From positions 1 to 50,257 of the forward strand of contig JAAYFI010000076.1 of assembly GCA_012728315.1 (NCBI GenBank): DNA of 50,257 bases. The letters run 5' to 3'. This stretch comes from Gammaproteobacteria bacterium (GTDB lineage Bacteria > Pseudomonadota > Gammaproteobacteria > Pseudomonadales > Pseudomonadaceae). Positions 37,101 to 46,063 of the stretch are shown here, one piece after another. The position numbers and the translations under genes were made by a program. Within the stretch, counting starts at the first letter, position 1, and every line of letters starts with the position of its first letter. A model generated the notes under the pieces. That model worked only from the letters and a program-made list of their open reading frames with translations, did no database searches and had not been told where the DNA came from.

Positions 37101-37541
37101 TTCGCCTTCAATGCGGCGAGAAATACCGCCAGCGCGCGGGTTGTTGGGCATCAGCACCATATAGCGGCCCGCTAGGCTGATAAAGGTTGTCAGGGCTGCG
37201 CCTTTGTTGCCGCGCTCTTCTTTTTCAACTTGGACAATAACTTCTTGGCCTTCAGTCAAAACGTCTTTGATATTGACGCGACCACCGCCGTTTTCGCCGG
37301 TTTTCTTGAAGTATTCGCGGGAGATTTCTTTCAGAGGAAGGAAGCCGTGACGCTCGGAGCCGAAGTCTACGAAAGCCGCTTCTAAGCTCGGTTCTACGCG
37401 GGTGATACGGCCTTTGTAGATGTTGGATTTCTTTTGTTCGCGGGCGCCTGATTCGATATCGAGGTCAAATAGACGTTGTCCATCGACGAGTGCAACACGC
37501 AACTCTTCAGGTTGAGTTGCGTTAATGAGCATTCTTTTCAT
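34188..37541 (-). CDS. rne: Ribonuclease E
   Basis: The 1117-residue endoribonuclease has an S1 domain (about 38-120), a DNase I-like catalytic domain with the metal ligands Asp303 (VSIDINS) and Asp346 (VIDFIDM), and the zinc link Cys404/Cys407 (CPRCNGQG). These have the same numbers as in E. coli. The roughly 600-residue C-terminal half is disordered: an Arg/Asn/Glu-rich stretch with repeated RNER motifs (about 575-760), the RNA-binding arm, followed by an Ala/Pro/Glu-rich tail that should carry degradosome contacts. It processes rRNA and tRNA and initiates mRNA decay, anchored at the inner membrane. It is divergent from rluC, as is usual in Proteobacteria. Confidence 0.97.
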   Translation of the reverse strand: MKRMLINATQPEELRVALVDGQRLFDLDIESGAREQKKSNIYKGRITRVEPSLEAAFVDFGSERHGFLPLKEISREYFKKTGENGGGRVNIKDVLTEGQEVIVQVEKEERGNKGAALTTFISLAGRYMVLMPNNPRAGGISRRIEGEERNELREALNALNAPADMGLIVRTAGLGRNSQELQWDLDYLVQLWTAITEAANARSAPFLIYQESNVIIRAIRDYLRQDIGEVLIDSVDAQEEALSFIRQVMPQYVNKIKLYQDSVPLFNRFQIESQIETAFQREVKLPSGGALVIDPTEALVSIDINSARATKGSDIEETALQTNLEAAEEIARQLRLRDIGGLIVIDFIDMTPAKNQRAVEDRMRECLEADRARVQVGRISRFGLLEMSRQRLRPSLGESSGVVCPRCNGQGIIRDVESLSLAILRLIEEEALKDRTAEVRARVPFQVAAFLLNEKRNAITKIELRTRVRIFILPDESLETPHFEVMRLRDDSPEALSGQSSYEMAPEETEELQPVSATRSLVREEAAVKTSSAERLAPPPSTAAPAAPAPAKVQPSKFKGLVKSLVSFFASDTPAPEPEATTEPRERNNNGNRNNERRNERTQSQSRRRENPRNNRDEERKPRENSRDNSAERNNNQRDNPRDSQRETTQNTRDNNTDNRRERPQREERPARNERADRNERSERNERPTRELRPARETPELRSNRGMQTQEPALSEDKPQTNRNERTPDERPVRPERAPHPKTDIEQDELETRLPEQNDAHDDNGNEDERPRRRSRGQRRRSNRRERQQVDVEHNEEQNSSEDQTAPADSAEHSTEVATHSVDKKPASTAVAVAAPAAAAAVAVTDAAANRGAVAVVDPAQVKTPASLADQSLLQISEPTPVAPAAPAATEIAKPATRPAVEQPEAKAVEAAPVAPAAPVTPAAPAVQDSAKPVTEQPVADKPAPDVKPAVAAVATKAELPARPVGRAPNDPRERRRLAREAEAAKKAAEAKAADQAKTAAEPAAAAQPEAPAQVARVAAEQPKAPAVEAHTALSKDTASTPNKQAEASAASASQAAHSTEQAPEANAASAAAPQATPKAAVTTAEPEAKPTAAQQAQSSKHDDAPAAEQDETKPNA

Positions 37542-37840
37542 GGTTTACCAATATATTCCGTGTTCACGGGCACATCATTGGCACACACGACAATTGGGGT
37601 CGGTGTTGGGGCCGCGCAGTTAAAAACTTTAACCGTGTCTAGCGTGCATGGGTCATACGCCAATGCCGCGACTGCGTCTCCAGTTGGCTGCATTAAAAAC
37701 TACCTGCAGCGTACTTATATGAGGAGGAGGAATCAGTGATTGGCCGCGGACGTGATGAAACGTCTGAATCAAAGCGCAAGGCTACGCAGGTCAATACTAC
37801 TGTGCATCTCCACCCTACACATATCCCTTAAAATCGGGTG

Positions 37841-37897
37841 CCGCTCGCTGTGTTCGTGAGCGGGTTTATAAAAATGCGAGCGCACGTGTGCGGTCGC
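37841..37897 (-). promoter_or_regulatory. Two hairpins in the presumed rne 5' leader
   Basis: CCGCTC/GAGCGG (37841-37863) and a near-perfect 22-bp palindrome centred on CGCACGTGTGCG (37876-37897) lie about 300-356 nt upstream of the rne ATG on its strand. E. coli rne has a structured 361-nt leader that mediates autoregulation. That these form part of such a leader is inferred; the promoter was not located. Confidence 0.35.
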
Positions 37898-38112
37898 GGA
37901 TTATGTTTCAGTCAGCTTTGGCTAAGTCGAATTGTGCTTAGCGAGGTGGCCTGTGACCTGTAAAAATATCTAACCAGATCCAGCGGCAACGTTTTGTTTT
38001 AGATTCTTTTAGCGTTGGTGCTTGTCTGACTGCTTGTGGCAGCGGGTGGAATATAACAGCAAGCGTTGCCTGCTTCAATCGGAATCTCCGCCACCACCCC
38101 ACACCACACCCC

Positions 38113-38215
38113 TGTAGGTCGCCCATTTATGGTCGACATGAATATTGCACGATGGCATGTGTCGTTCATACATATTACGCGTTGGTGTTTGTCGCTCATA
38201 AATGAACGATCTACA
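38113..38215. repeat. 103-bp paired-palindrome element, copy 1
   Basis: The element starts TGTAGGTCGCCCATTTATGG and ends AATGAACGATCTACA. Each end is a REP-like hairpin with the GTAG head facing outward. A second, nearly identical copy lies at 38342-38444. Confidence 0.9.
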
Positions 38216-38341
38216 TTGCGAGCGCAGTGCGGATGCAGTCCAATCCATTATGGTAGGCCGCCCATTCATGGACGACACGCGCCCCATCCCAAACCCTGCA
38301 CACCGCCCATTCATGGACGACATGTGCAATATCGCGAATCC

Positions 38342-38444
38342 TGTAGGTCGCCCATTTATGGTCGACATGAATATTGCACGGTGGTATGCGTCGTTCATAC
38401 ATGTTACGCGCTGGTGTTTGTCGTTCATGAATGAACGACCTACA
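38342..38444. repeat. 103-bp paired-palindrome element, copy 2
   Basis: Same length and sequence as copy 1 apart from about ten substitutions. Between the two copies lie two more related palindromes (CGCCCATTCATGGACGAC at about 38261 and 38306). This is in the 1-kb gap between the divergent rne and rluC; no gene is supported from 37542 to 38579. Confidence 0.9.
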
Positions 38445-38462
38445 GCGCGAGCGCATTAATCT

Positions 38463-38487
38463 GGCGGGCAGCCAGTGCCCGCCCTAC
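38463..38487. repeat. GTAG-type REP palindrome, reverse orientation
   Basis: GGCGGGCAGCCAGTGCCCGC followed by CCTAC. It lies 93 bp before the rluC start. Confidence 0.85.
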
Positions 38488-38579
38488 GGCGCTTGGTGAA
38501 TTTTGCCGAGTGACGGGGCACGATTGTTGATAACATGAGCGCATCAGTGATTGAGTTATTCTTTTGGATAGATAGATTT

Positions 38580-39533
38580 ATGACAAAGTCAGATTCGCAG
38601 GCCTCGATGGGTGTGCAAATGTTGGAGGTATCGGCGGGATTAGCAGGGCAGCGAATTGATAATTTTCTGCTGGCGCGCCTTAAAGGTGTGCCCAAAACCA
38701 TGATCTACCGCATTTTGCGCAAAGGCGAAGTGCGGGTGAATAAAGGTCGGATTAAACCCGATTACCGTATTAAAGAAGGCGATCTCGTCCGTGTGCCGCC
38801 GATTCGCATGACCCAAGCCGATGAGCCCGCCCCCTTAGCGCAAGGGTTGCTCGAACGCCTCGAAGCAGGGATCGTCTACGAAGATAAAGCTCTGATTGTG
38901 CTGAATAAACCCGCCGGCATCGCTGTGCACGGTGGCAGCGGTCTAACCTATGGCGTGATTGAAGCTTTTCGTCAGATGCGCCCGCACAATAAAGAAATTG
39001 AACTGGTGCATCGCCTTGATCGCGACACCTCCGGCCTGCTGATGATTGCCAAAAAGCGCAGCATGTTGCGCCATTTGCATGAAGCCTTGCGCGATGATGG
39101 CGTTGATAAGCGTTATATGGCCTTGGTTCGTGGTCGCTGGCCGGCTTCGCGCAAACAAGTGGATGCCCCGTTGCAAAAAAGCAATGTGCGCTCCGGTGAG
39201 CGCATGGTTGAGGTGAATCCGGCAGGTAAAGAGGCGTTGACCTTATTTAAAGTGCTGCGCCGTTTTGGTGATTTTGCCACCTTGGTTGAGGCCAGTCCCA
39301 TTACCGGTCGCACCCATCAGATTCGAGTGCATGCTTTGTATGCCGGCCATGCGATTGCCGGCGACAGCAAGTATGGCGATGAAGATTTCAGCAAAGAAAT
39401 CCGCGAATTAGGCGGTAAGCGTTTGTTTTTGCATGCCAGTGATTTGAAGTTTACTTTGCCTGATGGTGAGGTGCTGGCCGTACACGCAGAACCCGACGAA
39501 CAATGGCAAAACGTCATCGCCCAGCTCACGTAG
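38580..39533 (+). CDS. rluC: 23S rRNA pseudouridine synthase RluC
   Basis: The 317-residue protein has an N-terminal S4 RNA-binding domain (about 20-75, [30 protein letters not shown]) and a pseudouridine synthase domain with the motif HRLDRDTSG (catalytic Asp147) and RTHQIRVH. It modifies uridines 955, 2504 and 2580 of 23S rRNA in E. coli. I start at the ATG at 38580, which matches the Pseudomonas N-terminus; ATG 38535 is an alternative. Normally a HAD phosphatase gene follows directly; here a HEPN/MNT pair with repeats lies between. Confidence 0.95.
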   Translation: MTKSDSQASMGVQMLEVSAGLAGQRIDNFLLARLKGVPKTMIYRILRKGEVRVNKGRIKPDYRIKEGDLVRVPPIRMTQADEPAPLAQGLLERLEAGIVYEDKALIVLNKPAGIAVHGGSGLTYGVIEAFRQMRPHNKEIELVHRLDRDTSGLLMIAKKRSMLRHLHEALRDDGVDKRYMALVRGRWPASRKQVDAPLQKSNVRSGERMVEVNPAGKEALTLFKVLRRFGDFATLVEASPITGRTHQIRVHALYAGHAIAGDSKYGDEDFSKEIRELGGKRLFLHASDLKFTLPDGEVLAVHAEPDEQWQNVIAQLT

Positions 39534-39554
39534 GGCGGGTACTCTGTGCCCATC

Positions 39555-39773
39555 AAGCTTGGTCATATGACGGCTTGGCGGGTTGGTATGTGGTGGTTTG
39601 GCAGGTTGGTAGAGTGATGGTTTGGTGGGTTGGTAGCGCGATGTTTTTGCAGATTGGCAATGCGATAGTTTGGTAGATTGGTCATGCGATGGTCTGGCGG
39701 GCATGAATGCCCGCCCTACATGGAGCGCTCATGCAACACCCGTAGGGCGGGCACTTTGTGCCCGCCAAACCAA
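39555..39773. repeat. Left flanking direct repeat of the HEPN/MNT cassette
   Basis: About 219 bp beginning AAGCTTGGTCAT. It contains five to six degenerate 24-bp tandem units (pattern ATGCGATGGTTTGGCAGATTGG with variation), then two opposed REP palindromes and an A/C-rich tail (AAACCAAACACC). The right copy is at 40588-40783. One REP (39530-39549) partly overlaps the end of rluC just upstream. Confidence 0.9.
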
Positions 39774-39829
39774 ACACCAAACCAAACCAGCAACACCACG
39801 CAGCATTTTAATTCTTAAAGAGGTCGGTT

Positions 39830-40249
39830 ATGAATCATCAAGATATCCGTTGGGTGCAGCGCCTAGCTAACTACGAAAGGGCGCGTTCGCGACTAGTCAG
39901 CGCCGTTGAATTGGCCGCATCCCGCGAGTTAAGTGATTTGGAGAAACAAGGACTGATTCAGGCGTTTGAGTTTGTGTTTGAACTGGCTTGGAATGTGATG
40001 AAAGATTATTTTTTATATCAAGGTAATCCAGCCATTACCGGCTCAAGAGATGCTATCCGTACGGCCTTCAAAAATGGATTGGTCACTGATGGCGAGGGCT
40101 GGATGGAAATGATCAAAAGTCGCAATCAGTCGGCTCATACTTACAATGAGTCGGTTGCTAATGAAATCACCGAGAAAATTCTGCAGAGCTATCATGAATT
40201 ATTTGCCCAGTTTGCAGTAGATATGCAGGCCAGAGCGGAGCAGTTGTAA
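39830..40249 (+). CDS. HEPN-domain protein, HI0074 nucleotidyltransferase-substrate-binding family (putative RNase toxin)
   Basis: The 139-residue helical protein shows the family features: [16 protein letters not shown] (about 47-61) and the HEPN RNase motif R98-x4-His103 in [12 protein letters not shown], followed by Tyr105. That gives RX4HXY, as in HepT-type toxins whose Tyr is AMPylated by the partner. The ATG at 39830 has AGAGG upstream. It overlaps the partner MNT gene by one base (TAATG). Known HEPN/MNT pairs act as toxin-antitoxin modules cutting tRNA or other RNA. That this one does so is inferred; HI0074 proteins were first described as substrate-binding subunits. Confidence 0.88.
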   Translation: MNHQDIRWVQRLANYERARSRLVSAVELAASRELSDLEKQGLIQAFEFVFELAWNVMKDYFLYQGNPAITGSRDAIRTAFKNGLVTDGEGWMEMIKSRNQSAHTYNESVANEITEKILQSYHELFAQFAVDMQARAEQL

Positions 40250-40566
40250 TGACTGATCTCTATGGTTTACCTGCTTACGCGATAGAGCAATTGCGTACTG
40301 TTTTTAGACAGTACCCGGACATTAACGCTGTGATTTTATATGGGTCACGCGCCAAGGGTAATTACCGGCCAAACTCGGATATCGACTTAACCATACAAGG
40401 TGAGGCTTTGGATCTATCAACATTACTGGCCATTGAGAACCAGATTGATGATCTGCTGCTACCTTGGACGATTGATTTATCGCTGATGCATAAAATTGAT
40501 AATGCTTCGCTTGTTGAGCATATCGAACGCGTTGGCGTGCCTTTTTATAGTGCAGCCGCCGCATAA
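40249..40566 (+). CDS. MNT-type minimal nucleotidyltransferase (HI0073-like, putative antitoxin)
   Basis: The 105-residue protein has the minimal nucleotidyltransferase signature [15 protein letters not shown]: Gly32-Ser33, ten residues, Asp44-x-Asp46. A third acid probably lies in WTIDLSL. Known MntA proteins transfer AMP from ATP to the HEPN partner's Tyr and block its RNase activity. It is translationally coupled to the HEPN gene. The pair is flanked by direct repeats of about 200 bp. Confidence 0.88.
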   Translation: MTDLYGLPAYAIEQLRTVFRQYPDINAVILYGSRAKGNYRPNSDIDLTIQGEALDLSTLLAIENQIDDLLLPWTIDLSLMHKIDNASLVEHIERVGVPFYSAAAA

Positions 40567-40587
40567 GGGCTCTGCAAATTAGGTGGC

Positions 40588-40783
40588 AAGCTTGGTCATT
40601 GGACGGTTTGGCAGATTGGTAGGCGACGGTTTGGTGGGTTGGTAGCGCGATGTTTTTGCAGATTGGCAATGCGATAGTTTGGCAGATTGGCCATGCGATG
40701 GTCTGGCGGGCATGAATGCCCGCCCTACATAGAGCGCTCATGCAACACCCCGTAGGGCGGGCACTCTGTGCCCGCCAAACCAA
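40588..40783. repeat. Right flanking direct repeat of the HEPN/MNT cassette
   Basis: Begins AAGCTTGGTCATTGG and follows the left copy closely through the 24-bp units, both REP palindromes and the CGCCAAACCAA tail. It is about 23 bp shorter, equal to one tandem unit. An A/C-only stretch (CCAACACC-type) continues to about 40876 and ends before the phosphatase gene. Confidence 0.9.
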
Positions 40784-40912
40784 CACCAAACCAACACCAA
40801 CACAAACGAAACCAAACCAACACAAATCAAACGAAACCAACAACCAAACCAAACGAAACCACCACACACAACACTACAAAAATTTTAAGATTCAGATATT
40901 CAGGAGATCAGG

Positions 40913-41584
40913 GTGAACACGCTTAAGCTTTTAATCTTTGACTGGGATGGCACTTTGGTGGACTCGATTGGACGCATCATCGAAGCCATGCATAGAGCAG
41001 CGGACAGCTGTGGCGTGCCGCGCTGCAGCGATGAGCATGTGCGCGCCATTATCGGCTTGGCCATGCCGCAAGCCTATGATGTGCTCTATCCAGAGGCAAG
41101 CGATGCTGAGCTTAAACAGCGTTTTATCCGCAGCTACAGCGACACCTATATTGAACTTGAAGAACAGCCCTCGGTCTTTTACCCGGGCGTTCGCGATGCC
41201 CTCGAACACTACCGCAGTGCCGGCTATCAGCTGGCCGTGGCGACAGGTAAAAGCCGGCGTGGTTTGCATCGCGTATTAAGCGGTCATGCGATGGTCGATT
41301 ATTTTGATATCACCCGCTGCGCCGATGAAACCCGCAGCAAACCCGATCCACTGATGCTGCACGAAATTCTCCAGCACTGCTCAGCCAGCCCACAGCAAGC
41401 GATCATGGTTGGCGATTCGCCCTTTGATTTGCGCATGGCCAACAACGCGCAAGTGCCTGGCGTCGCCGTCAGTTATGGCGCGCAGCCGCTGAGCGTATTG
41501 CAGAAAGAAAACCCCGTACTGGCCATAGACCATTTCGGTGAATTAACCGCATGGTTACAGCAACAGCCCAATACTTTACTTTAA
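40913..41584 (+). CDS. HAD-superfamily phosphatase (phosphoglycolate phosphatase-like)
   Basis: The 223-residue protein has the HAD motifs FDWDGTLVDS (nucleophile Asp10, Asp12), VATGKSRRG, the Lys in RSKPDP and MVGDSPFDLRMANNA. Cap type C1 is helical (about 18-80). It hydrolyses a phosphorylated small molecule; the rluC-linked HAD protein is usually called a phosphoglycolate phosphatase-like or YcjU/Gph-like enzyme, so I give no symbol. The start is a GTG at 40913 with GGAGATCAGG just upstream. It lies 10 bp before sppA. Confidence 0.9.
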   Translation: MNTLKLLIFDWDGTLVDSIGRIIEAMHRAADSCGVPRCSDEHVRAIIGLAMPQAYDVLYPEASDAELKQRFIRSYSDTYIELEEQPSVFYPGVRDALEHYRSAGYQLAVATGKSRRGLHRVLSGHAMVDYFDITRCADETRSKPDPLMLHEILQHCSASPQQAIMVGDSPFDLRMANNAQVPGVAVSYGAQPLSVLQKENPVLAIDHFGELTAWLQQQPNTLL

Positions 41585-41594
41585 GGAGCACGGC

Positions 41595-42689
41595 ATGACA
41601 GATGACAAAGACAGTCGCGCCAACGACCCCTGGACCTCCAACCCCAAAGTTGCAGCACCCGCAGACAGCGCAGAACAGCTCACCTTTGATATCGACCTTG
41701 ACAGCCTCTCGACTCGCTCAAAGGAGCAGCGCATGACCGACAACTCTACCGACAAAAAAACCTGGAAATTGCTGGAAAAAGCCGTGCTGGCCAGTGTCGG
41801 CGAACAACGCCGCGCACGGCGCTGGGGTATTTTCTTTAAAATGCTGACCTTTGTGTATTTATTTGGAGCCTTGGCCTTGTTTTCACCCTTAATGGGCGGT
41901 GGCAAGGGCGTAACCGATGGGCCACACACCGCCTTAATTGAAGTGCGCGGCATGATTGCCGATCAAGAGTCCGCCAGCGCCGATAATATTGTCAGTGCTT
42001 TGCGTAAAGCGTTCGACGACAAAAACACCAAAGGCCTAGTGCTGCGCATCAATAGCCCAGGTGGTAGTCCGGTGCAGTCCGCTTATATTTATGATGAAAT
42101 CTTGCGCTTACGCGGCCTGCATCCAGAGATCAAAGTCTATGCCGTAATCAGCGATTTAGGCGCGTCCGGTGCTTATTATATTGCCAGCGCCGCCGATGAA
42201 ATCTACGCGAACAAATCCAGCCTAGTCGGCTCCATTGGCGTCACCGCCGCAGGTTTTGGTTTTGTCGGCGCCATGGATAAACTCGGCATCGACCGCCGCG
42301 CCTACACCGCAGGCAAACACAAAGCATTTTTAGACCCCTTCCAGCCACAAAACGCAGAAGAAACCGCCTTTTGGGAAACCGTACTGCAAACCACCCACAG
42401 ACAATTTATCGACAGCGTCAAACAAGGCCGCGGCGATCGTTTGAAGTATCAGGACAACCCAGAGCTGTTTTCTGGCTTGATCTGGTCCGGCGAGCAGGCC
42501 TTAGGCTTAGGCTTAATCGATGCATTTGGCAACAGCAGCTACGTGGCCCGCGAAGTGATAGGGCACACTGAAATTGTCGACTTCACCCTAGAAGAGTCAC
42601 CCTTCGACCGCTTCGCAAAGAAATTCGGAGCCAGCATCGCTGAACGCCTCGCCATCTGGATGGGCTTTAGTGGACCGCAGTTGCGTTGA
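41595..42689 (+). CDS. sppA: Signal peptide peptidase SppA (36-kDa type)
   Basis: The 364-residue protein has one membrane helix (about 80-100), a cytoplasmic N-terminal extension with a second possible start (RMTDNSTD), and an S49 peptidase domain. The latter has LRINSPGGSPVQS, the nucleophile Ser191 in DLGASGAYY, VGSIGV, and a probable general-base Lys in YTAGKHKAF (243). It degrades cleaved signal peptides in the membrane. AAGGAG precedes the ATG. It follows the HAD gene as in P. aeruginosa. The 276-bp gap after it shows no gene. Confidence 0.93.
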   Translation: MTDDKDSRANDPWTSNPKVAAPADSAEQLTFDIDLDSLSTRSKEQRMTDNSTDKKTWKLLEKAVLASVGEQRRARRWGIFFKMLTFVYLFGALALFSPLMGGGKGVTDGPHTALIEVRGMIADQESASADNIVSALRKAFDDKNTKGLVLRINSPGGSPVQSAYIYDEILRLRGLHPEIKVYAVISDLGASGAYYIASAADEIYANKSSLVGSIGVTAAGFGFVGAMDKLGIDRRAYTAGKHKAFLDPFQPQNAEETAFWETVLQTTHRQFIDSVKQGRGDRLKYQDNPELFSGLIWSGEQALGLGLIDAFGNSSYVAREVIGHTEIVDFTLEESPFDRFAKKFGASIAERLAIWMGFSGPQLR

Positions 42690-42965
42690 TTTAAGGCAAG
42701 GATATATGGTGCGCAGCGGGCTTCAGAGCACTGCCGTGCGCTTTAATTTGTATGAGATAGCTAAACTTGAGCCAGCTAGCATTAATAGCAGTGCAAAGCA
42801 GTAAAGCAGTGATATTGTTATGCCATTAGCTATTGTTACGAAAATAGCTTAAAGTTCAGCGCGAATTAAATAATACTGCCTATAGCTTAGCTCGCAGTGC
42901 TACTTATTAGAGCAACAGGCAAGCAGTCCAAGTCGATTTTCATCACCTCATTTAAAAGGATACTA

Positions 42966-44510
42966 ATGATGGGCGCACCAACTCCAAACCAAAACACTCA
43001 GCAGCAACATAACTCTGACGAGATTGATCTTGGTGAACTAATGATGCGTGTGTGGGCCACCCGTGGCCGTGTAATCGCCAGTATGTTTATCGTTTTTGCT
43101 CTGTTTGCCTGCTATGTGGGTGTGAGCTACTTTACTGAATACAAAACAGTACGTTACAGCAATGTATTTGACTTAAACTTTGAAGGTTTAAGCAAAGGTC
43201 AGTTTCCTAATGGCTCGCGCTTTAATATGAGCGATATCACCAGCAACGCTGTACTGGGTCGCGTCTACAACCAAAACAACCTCGAGGAATACGGCATTAA
43301 GCTTGATGAGTTTCGTCGCTCCGTCAGCATCATGTCCTATGCGCCAAATGCCGAGTTTATTCGCCTCAAGTACCGCGACCGTCTTGGTGTTAAAGGCTTA
43401 AATGCAGCAGAAATAGCCGACTTAGAAAGCCAAATGAGTAATGAGCTCAACGCTGCGCGCAGCAGTAGCATTAGCCTTACTCTTACCCTGCCAGAAAAAG
43501 ACGCATTACCCAGTGCAATCGCTGAGAAAGTTCTGTTGGATATCAGTAAAGTATGGGCTGAGCGCGCTATTAATGAACTCGGTGTGCTTAAGCCTTCAGT
43601 GTCGGTTTATTCAGAGCGTATTTTTAACAAAGAGCGTTTTGAAAACTTAGATTACTTGTTGGGCATTAACTTGGTGCTCGACAGTATTGATCTAGTTCGC
43701 AGCAATATCGCTGAACTACAGCAAGAGCCCAATGCCAATACACTGGTTGAAGACCAAAGTGGCTTCACTTTGGCTGATTTAGATAAAGCACTTCGTGATA
43801 TTGCTGAGTACGATATTCGCCAAATTGTTGATCCCATTGACGAGCTAGGCATTACCCGTAACGAAGATGTTGTACGCATGCATTACTCGCGCACGCTCTC
43901 CGATCTTAATCGTGACAAAGATATGTGGCTGGAGCGTGCGAGCGTAATCCGCAAGGTACTGAAAGGTTATAGTGCCGAATCAAGTACACAGAGTGAGATT
44001 GCCAGCGGTGCACAAAATAACTTAGTGCCGCAATTAGGTGATGCGTTTTTGGATCGCTTGTTAGAAGTATCACGCCAAGGCAGCGACTTAGAGTTTCGTC
44101 AAAAGCTGACACTAGAAATGCTGGCCTTTGAAAATAAAGCCATCGATATCGAACAGCGCATTGATAGCGTGCGCCGCACTTTAGCGACATTGAATAATGG
44201 CAATAAAAAAGTCAGTGAGTTCCGCGATGTTTATATCGGAATTGTCGAAGAGCAACTGCCTGTAGTTTTAGAGCAGTTACGTGAGTACACGCGAATCATG
44301 AATCGCATGTATGAAAAGCTCGGCAAACAAGTAGCTGGTAACGTTAGTGAGTTGATTAGCCCAGAGGGTGGATCATACCAAGTGACTAACACGCGAATTA
44401 TTAGTGTTACTGAAATAAAAATGCTCGCTGTATTACTGGTATTGACTGCTTTTGTAAGCTTATTGCTCAGCTTGCTGCGTGACGCAATGCGTGAGCGCAA
44501 GAAGGTATAG
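42966..44510 (+). CDS. wzz: Large Wzz-type polysaccharide chain-length regulator
   Basis: The 514-residue protein has membrane helices near residues 36-55 and 486-504 and a long periplasmic coiled-coil-rich segment between, the polysaccharide co-polymerase topology. Before the first helix is DEIDLGELMMRVW, the Wzz N-terminal signature. It is longer than classic Wzz (about 330-350). The ATG at 42966 follows AAAAGGA; a second ATG follows at once. It should set O-antigen or capsule chain length. It starts a plus-strand polysaccharide locus together with a second Wzz-like gene. Confidence 0.85.
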   Translation: MMGAPTPNQNTQQQHNSDEIDLGELMMRVWATRGRVIASMFIVFALFACYVGVSYFTEYKTVRYSNVFDLNFEGLSKGQFPNGSRFNMSDITSNAVLGRVYNQNNLEEYGIKLDEFRRSVSIMSYAPNAEFIRLKYRDRLGVKGLNAAEIADLESQMSNELNAARSSSISLTLTLPEKDALPSAIAEKVLLDISKVWAERAINELGVLKPSVSVYSERIFNKERFENLDYLLGINLVLDSIDLVRSNIAELQQEPNANTLVEDQSGFTLADLDKALRDIAEYDIRQIVDPIDELGITRNEDVVRMHYSRTLSDLNRDKDMWLERASVIRKVLKGYSAESSTQSEIASGAQNNLVPQLGDAFLDRLLEVSRQGSDLEFRQKLTLEMLAFENKAIDIEQRIDSVRRTLATLNNGNKKVSEFRDVYIGIVEEQLPVVLEQLREYTRIMNRMYEKLGKQVAGNVSELISPEGGSYQVTNTRIISVTEIKMLAVLLVLTAFVSLLLSLLRDAMRERKKV

Positions 44511-44530
44511 TCGACCAGTTGGAAGAGCTG

Positions 44531-44656
44531 ATGGCCGGCACGGGTTTAGCATTAATCATTAGTGATATAGAACTTTACCTAGCTTTACTGCTCAATAACC
44601 CCATCAATACTAAGGTCAGCGTAATTAGCCTAGCAAAATATATTGCTAGCGCTTAA
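44531..44656 (+). CDS. Possible 41-residue peptide between the two Wzz genes
   Basis: An ATG with GGAAG five bases upstream opens a 41-codon frame (MAGTGLALIISDIELYLALLLNN...). It is moderately hydrophobic, without a clear membrane helix. It occupies part of the 240-bp gap between the wzz genes. No homology is recognised and it may be fortuitous. Confidence 0.2.
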   Translation: MAGTGLALIISDIELYLALLLNNPINTKVSVISLAKYIASA

Positions 44657-44750
44657 TATACGATCCGTTCACATTTTGGTGATCAAGGACGTATCCGTTT
44701 GGGCGAGGCCAGCACGTCTAGAAATGCAGAAAAACAAACAAGGAGCCGAT

Positions 44751-46040
44751 GTGAGTTCAAATATCCCCGTGCCGCACATGCCTAATCATACTGCTCCTGA
44801 TGCAGATGAAATTGATCTTTTTGAGCTGTTTCAGTCGATCTGGCAAGAAAGAATTCTAATTGTCATTATCACCGCCGTAGTGACAGCGTTAACGCTGATT
44901 TATGCGCTTGCTGCAACCCCCATTTACCAAGTACAAAGTATCGTTAAACCTGCACCAATCAAGGACTTAGACGAGCTCAATGGCACTGGTATTTATAATC
45001 TCAGTCCAGCAGAAGCATTGGTGCAAGTCGGTGCAAGTCTTGAATCCTACGAAACACGTCTGGGCTATTTTAAAGCCAATCAAGAGCTCTTTGAGCCGCT
45101 TATCTCCGCTGATAGAAGCGTTGAGCAAAACTTTGAGCGGATCAATCGTGAATACATCAAGATATTAAAAACCGATGCGAAAAAAGCCGAAGACTTTGCT
45201 GACTATGTCGGTATTCAATTTCAGTATCCGAAAGGCATGGATGGTGCAAAAATTACCAACGGTTTTGTCGAGCATGCGGTGAACTTAGAAAAACAGCGCA
45301 TTGCCGCCAGTTTAGAAGTGGTGATCAATAATCAACTCGAGCGCTTGCGTCGTAAAATTAGTAACGCGCGTGCTGGTTACGAGGCCAGTAAAGAATCAGA
45401 AATTGCTCAACTCACCGAAAAAGATGTGTTAAAGAAAGCTCAGCTGCTTGATGAGCTAGCGGCGCTGCGTGAAGAACTTAAAGTGCGCCGTCAAAATCGC
45501 ATTATGCAACTGGACGAAGCCATTGCCATTGCTAAATCCTTAGGCATTAAAAAACCTGCTACACCATCCTCATTAGCCAATGAAACGCGTGCCTCAGGCA
45601 GCGTGATTCGTACTGAAGTCAATAATCAGCAAAACCCCTTGTACTTTATGGGTACAGACGCACTGAGTGCTGAACGAGCCGCATTGATGGCCCGTGAAAG
45701 TGATGATTTTACCAGCGGACGGATTGTGGAAATCAATACGGCATTAAAATTGCTTGAACACAACCGTCAGATTGAGGTGCTACAGGCCCGTGAAAACGAA
45801 GATTTATTCCTAGCAGAGCTTGCGGAAAACCGTAAAGAAATTTCCCGCTTAAAAAGCTTAGAAGTTGATATGGATAAATTGAATTTGGTACGTATTGACC
45901 AAGTGGCGGTCGAGCCGACAAGTCCAATTAAACCCAACAAAAAGCTAATCGTCGCCATCGGCATTGTGCTAGGTGGCATGTTAGGCGTGTTTGCAGCGTT
46001 AATTCGTAGCATGATCCGCAAGCGCAAAAACGCTGTATAG
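44751..46040 (+). CDS. wzz: Second Wzz-type chain-length regulator
   Basis: The 429-residue protein has DEIDLFELFQSIWQER before membrane helix 1 (about 35-55), a periplasmic coiled coil (about 190-260), and the Pro-rich PTSPIKPNKKL followed by helix 2 (about 399-419), the hallmark of Wzz. I start at the GTG at 44751 because AGGAG lies just upstream; an ATG at 44724 lacks a site. Two unlike Wzz proteins in tandem allow two chain-length modes, as in P. aeruginosa Wzz1/Wzz2. rfaH follows after 23 bp. Confidence 0.88.
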   Translation: MSSNIPVPHMPNHTAPDADEIDLFELFQSIWQERILIVIITAVVTALTLIYALAATPIYQVQSIVKPAPIKDLDELNGTGIYNLSPAEALVQVGASLESYETRLGYFKANQELFEPLISADRSVEQNFERINREYIKILKTDAKKAEDFADYVGIQFQYPKGMDGAKITNGFVEHAVNLEKQRIAASLEVVINNQLERLRRKISNARAGYEASKESEIAQLTEKDVLKKAQLLDELAALREELKVRRQNRIMQLDEAIAIAKSLGIKKPATPSSLANETRASGSVIRTEVNNQQNPLYFMGTDALSAERAALMARESDDFTSGRIVEINTALKLLEHNRQIEVLQARENEDLFLAELAENRKEISRLKSLEVDMDKLNLVRIDQVAVEPTSPIKPNKKLIVAIGIVLGGMLGVFAALIRSMIRKRKNAV

Positions 46041-46063
46041 AGTGATGGCGAGGTTGCCCATTT

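Noticed and set aside
38066..38459. Frames of 80-122 codons in the rne-rluC gap
   Set aside because: They are translations of the paired-palindrome elements, present on both strands, which is expected of palindromes.
40322..40867. 181-codon minus-strand frame over the MNT gene and its right flank
   Set aside because: It is antisense to the MNT gene and contains only the 24-bp repeat as 8-residue units.
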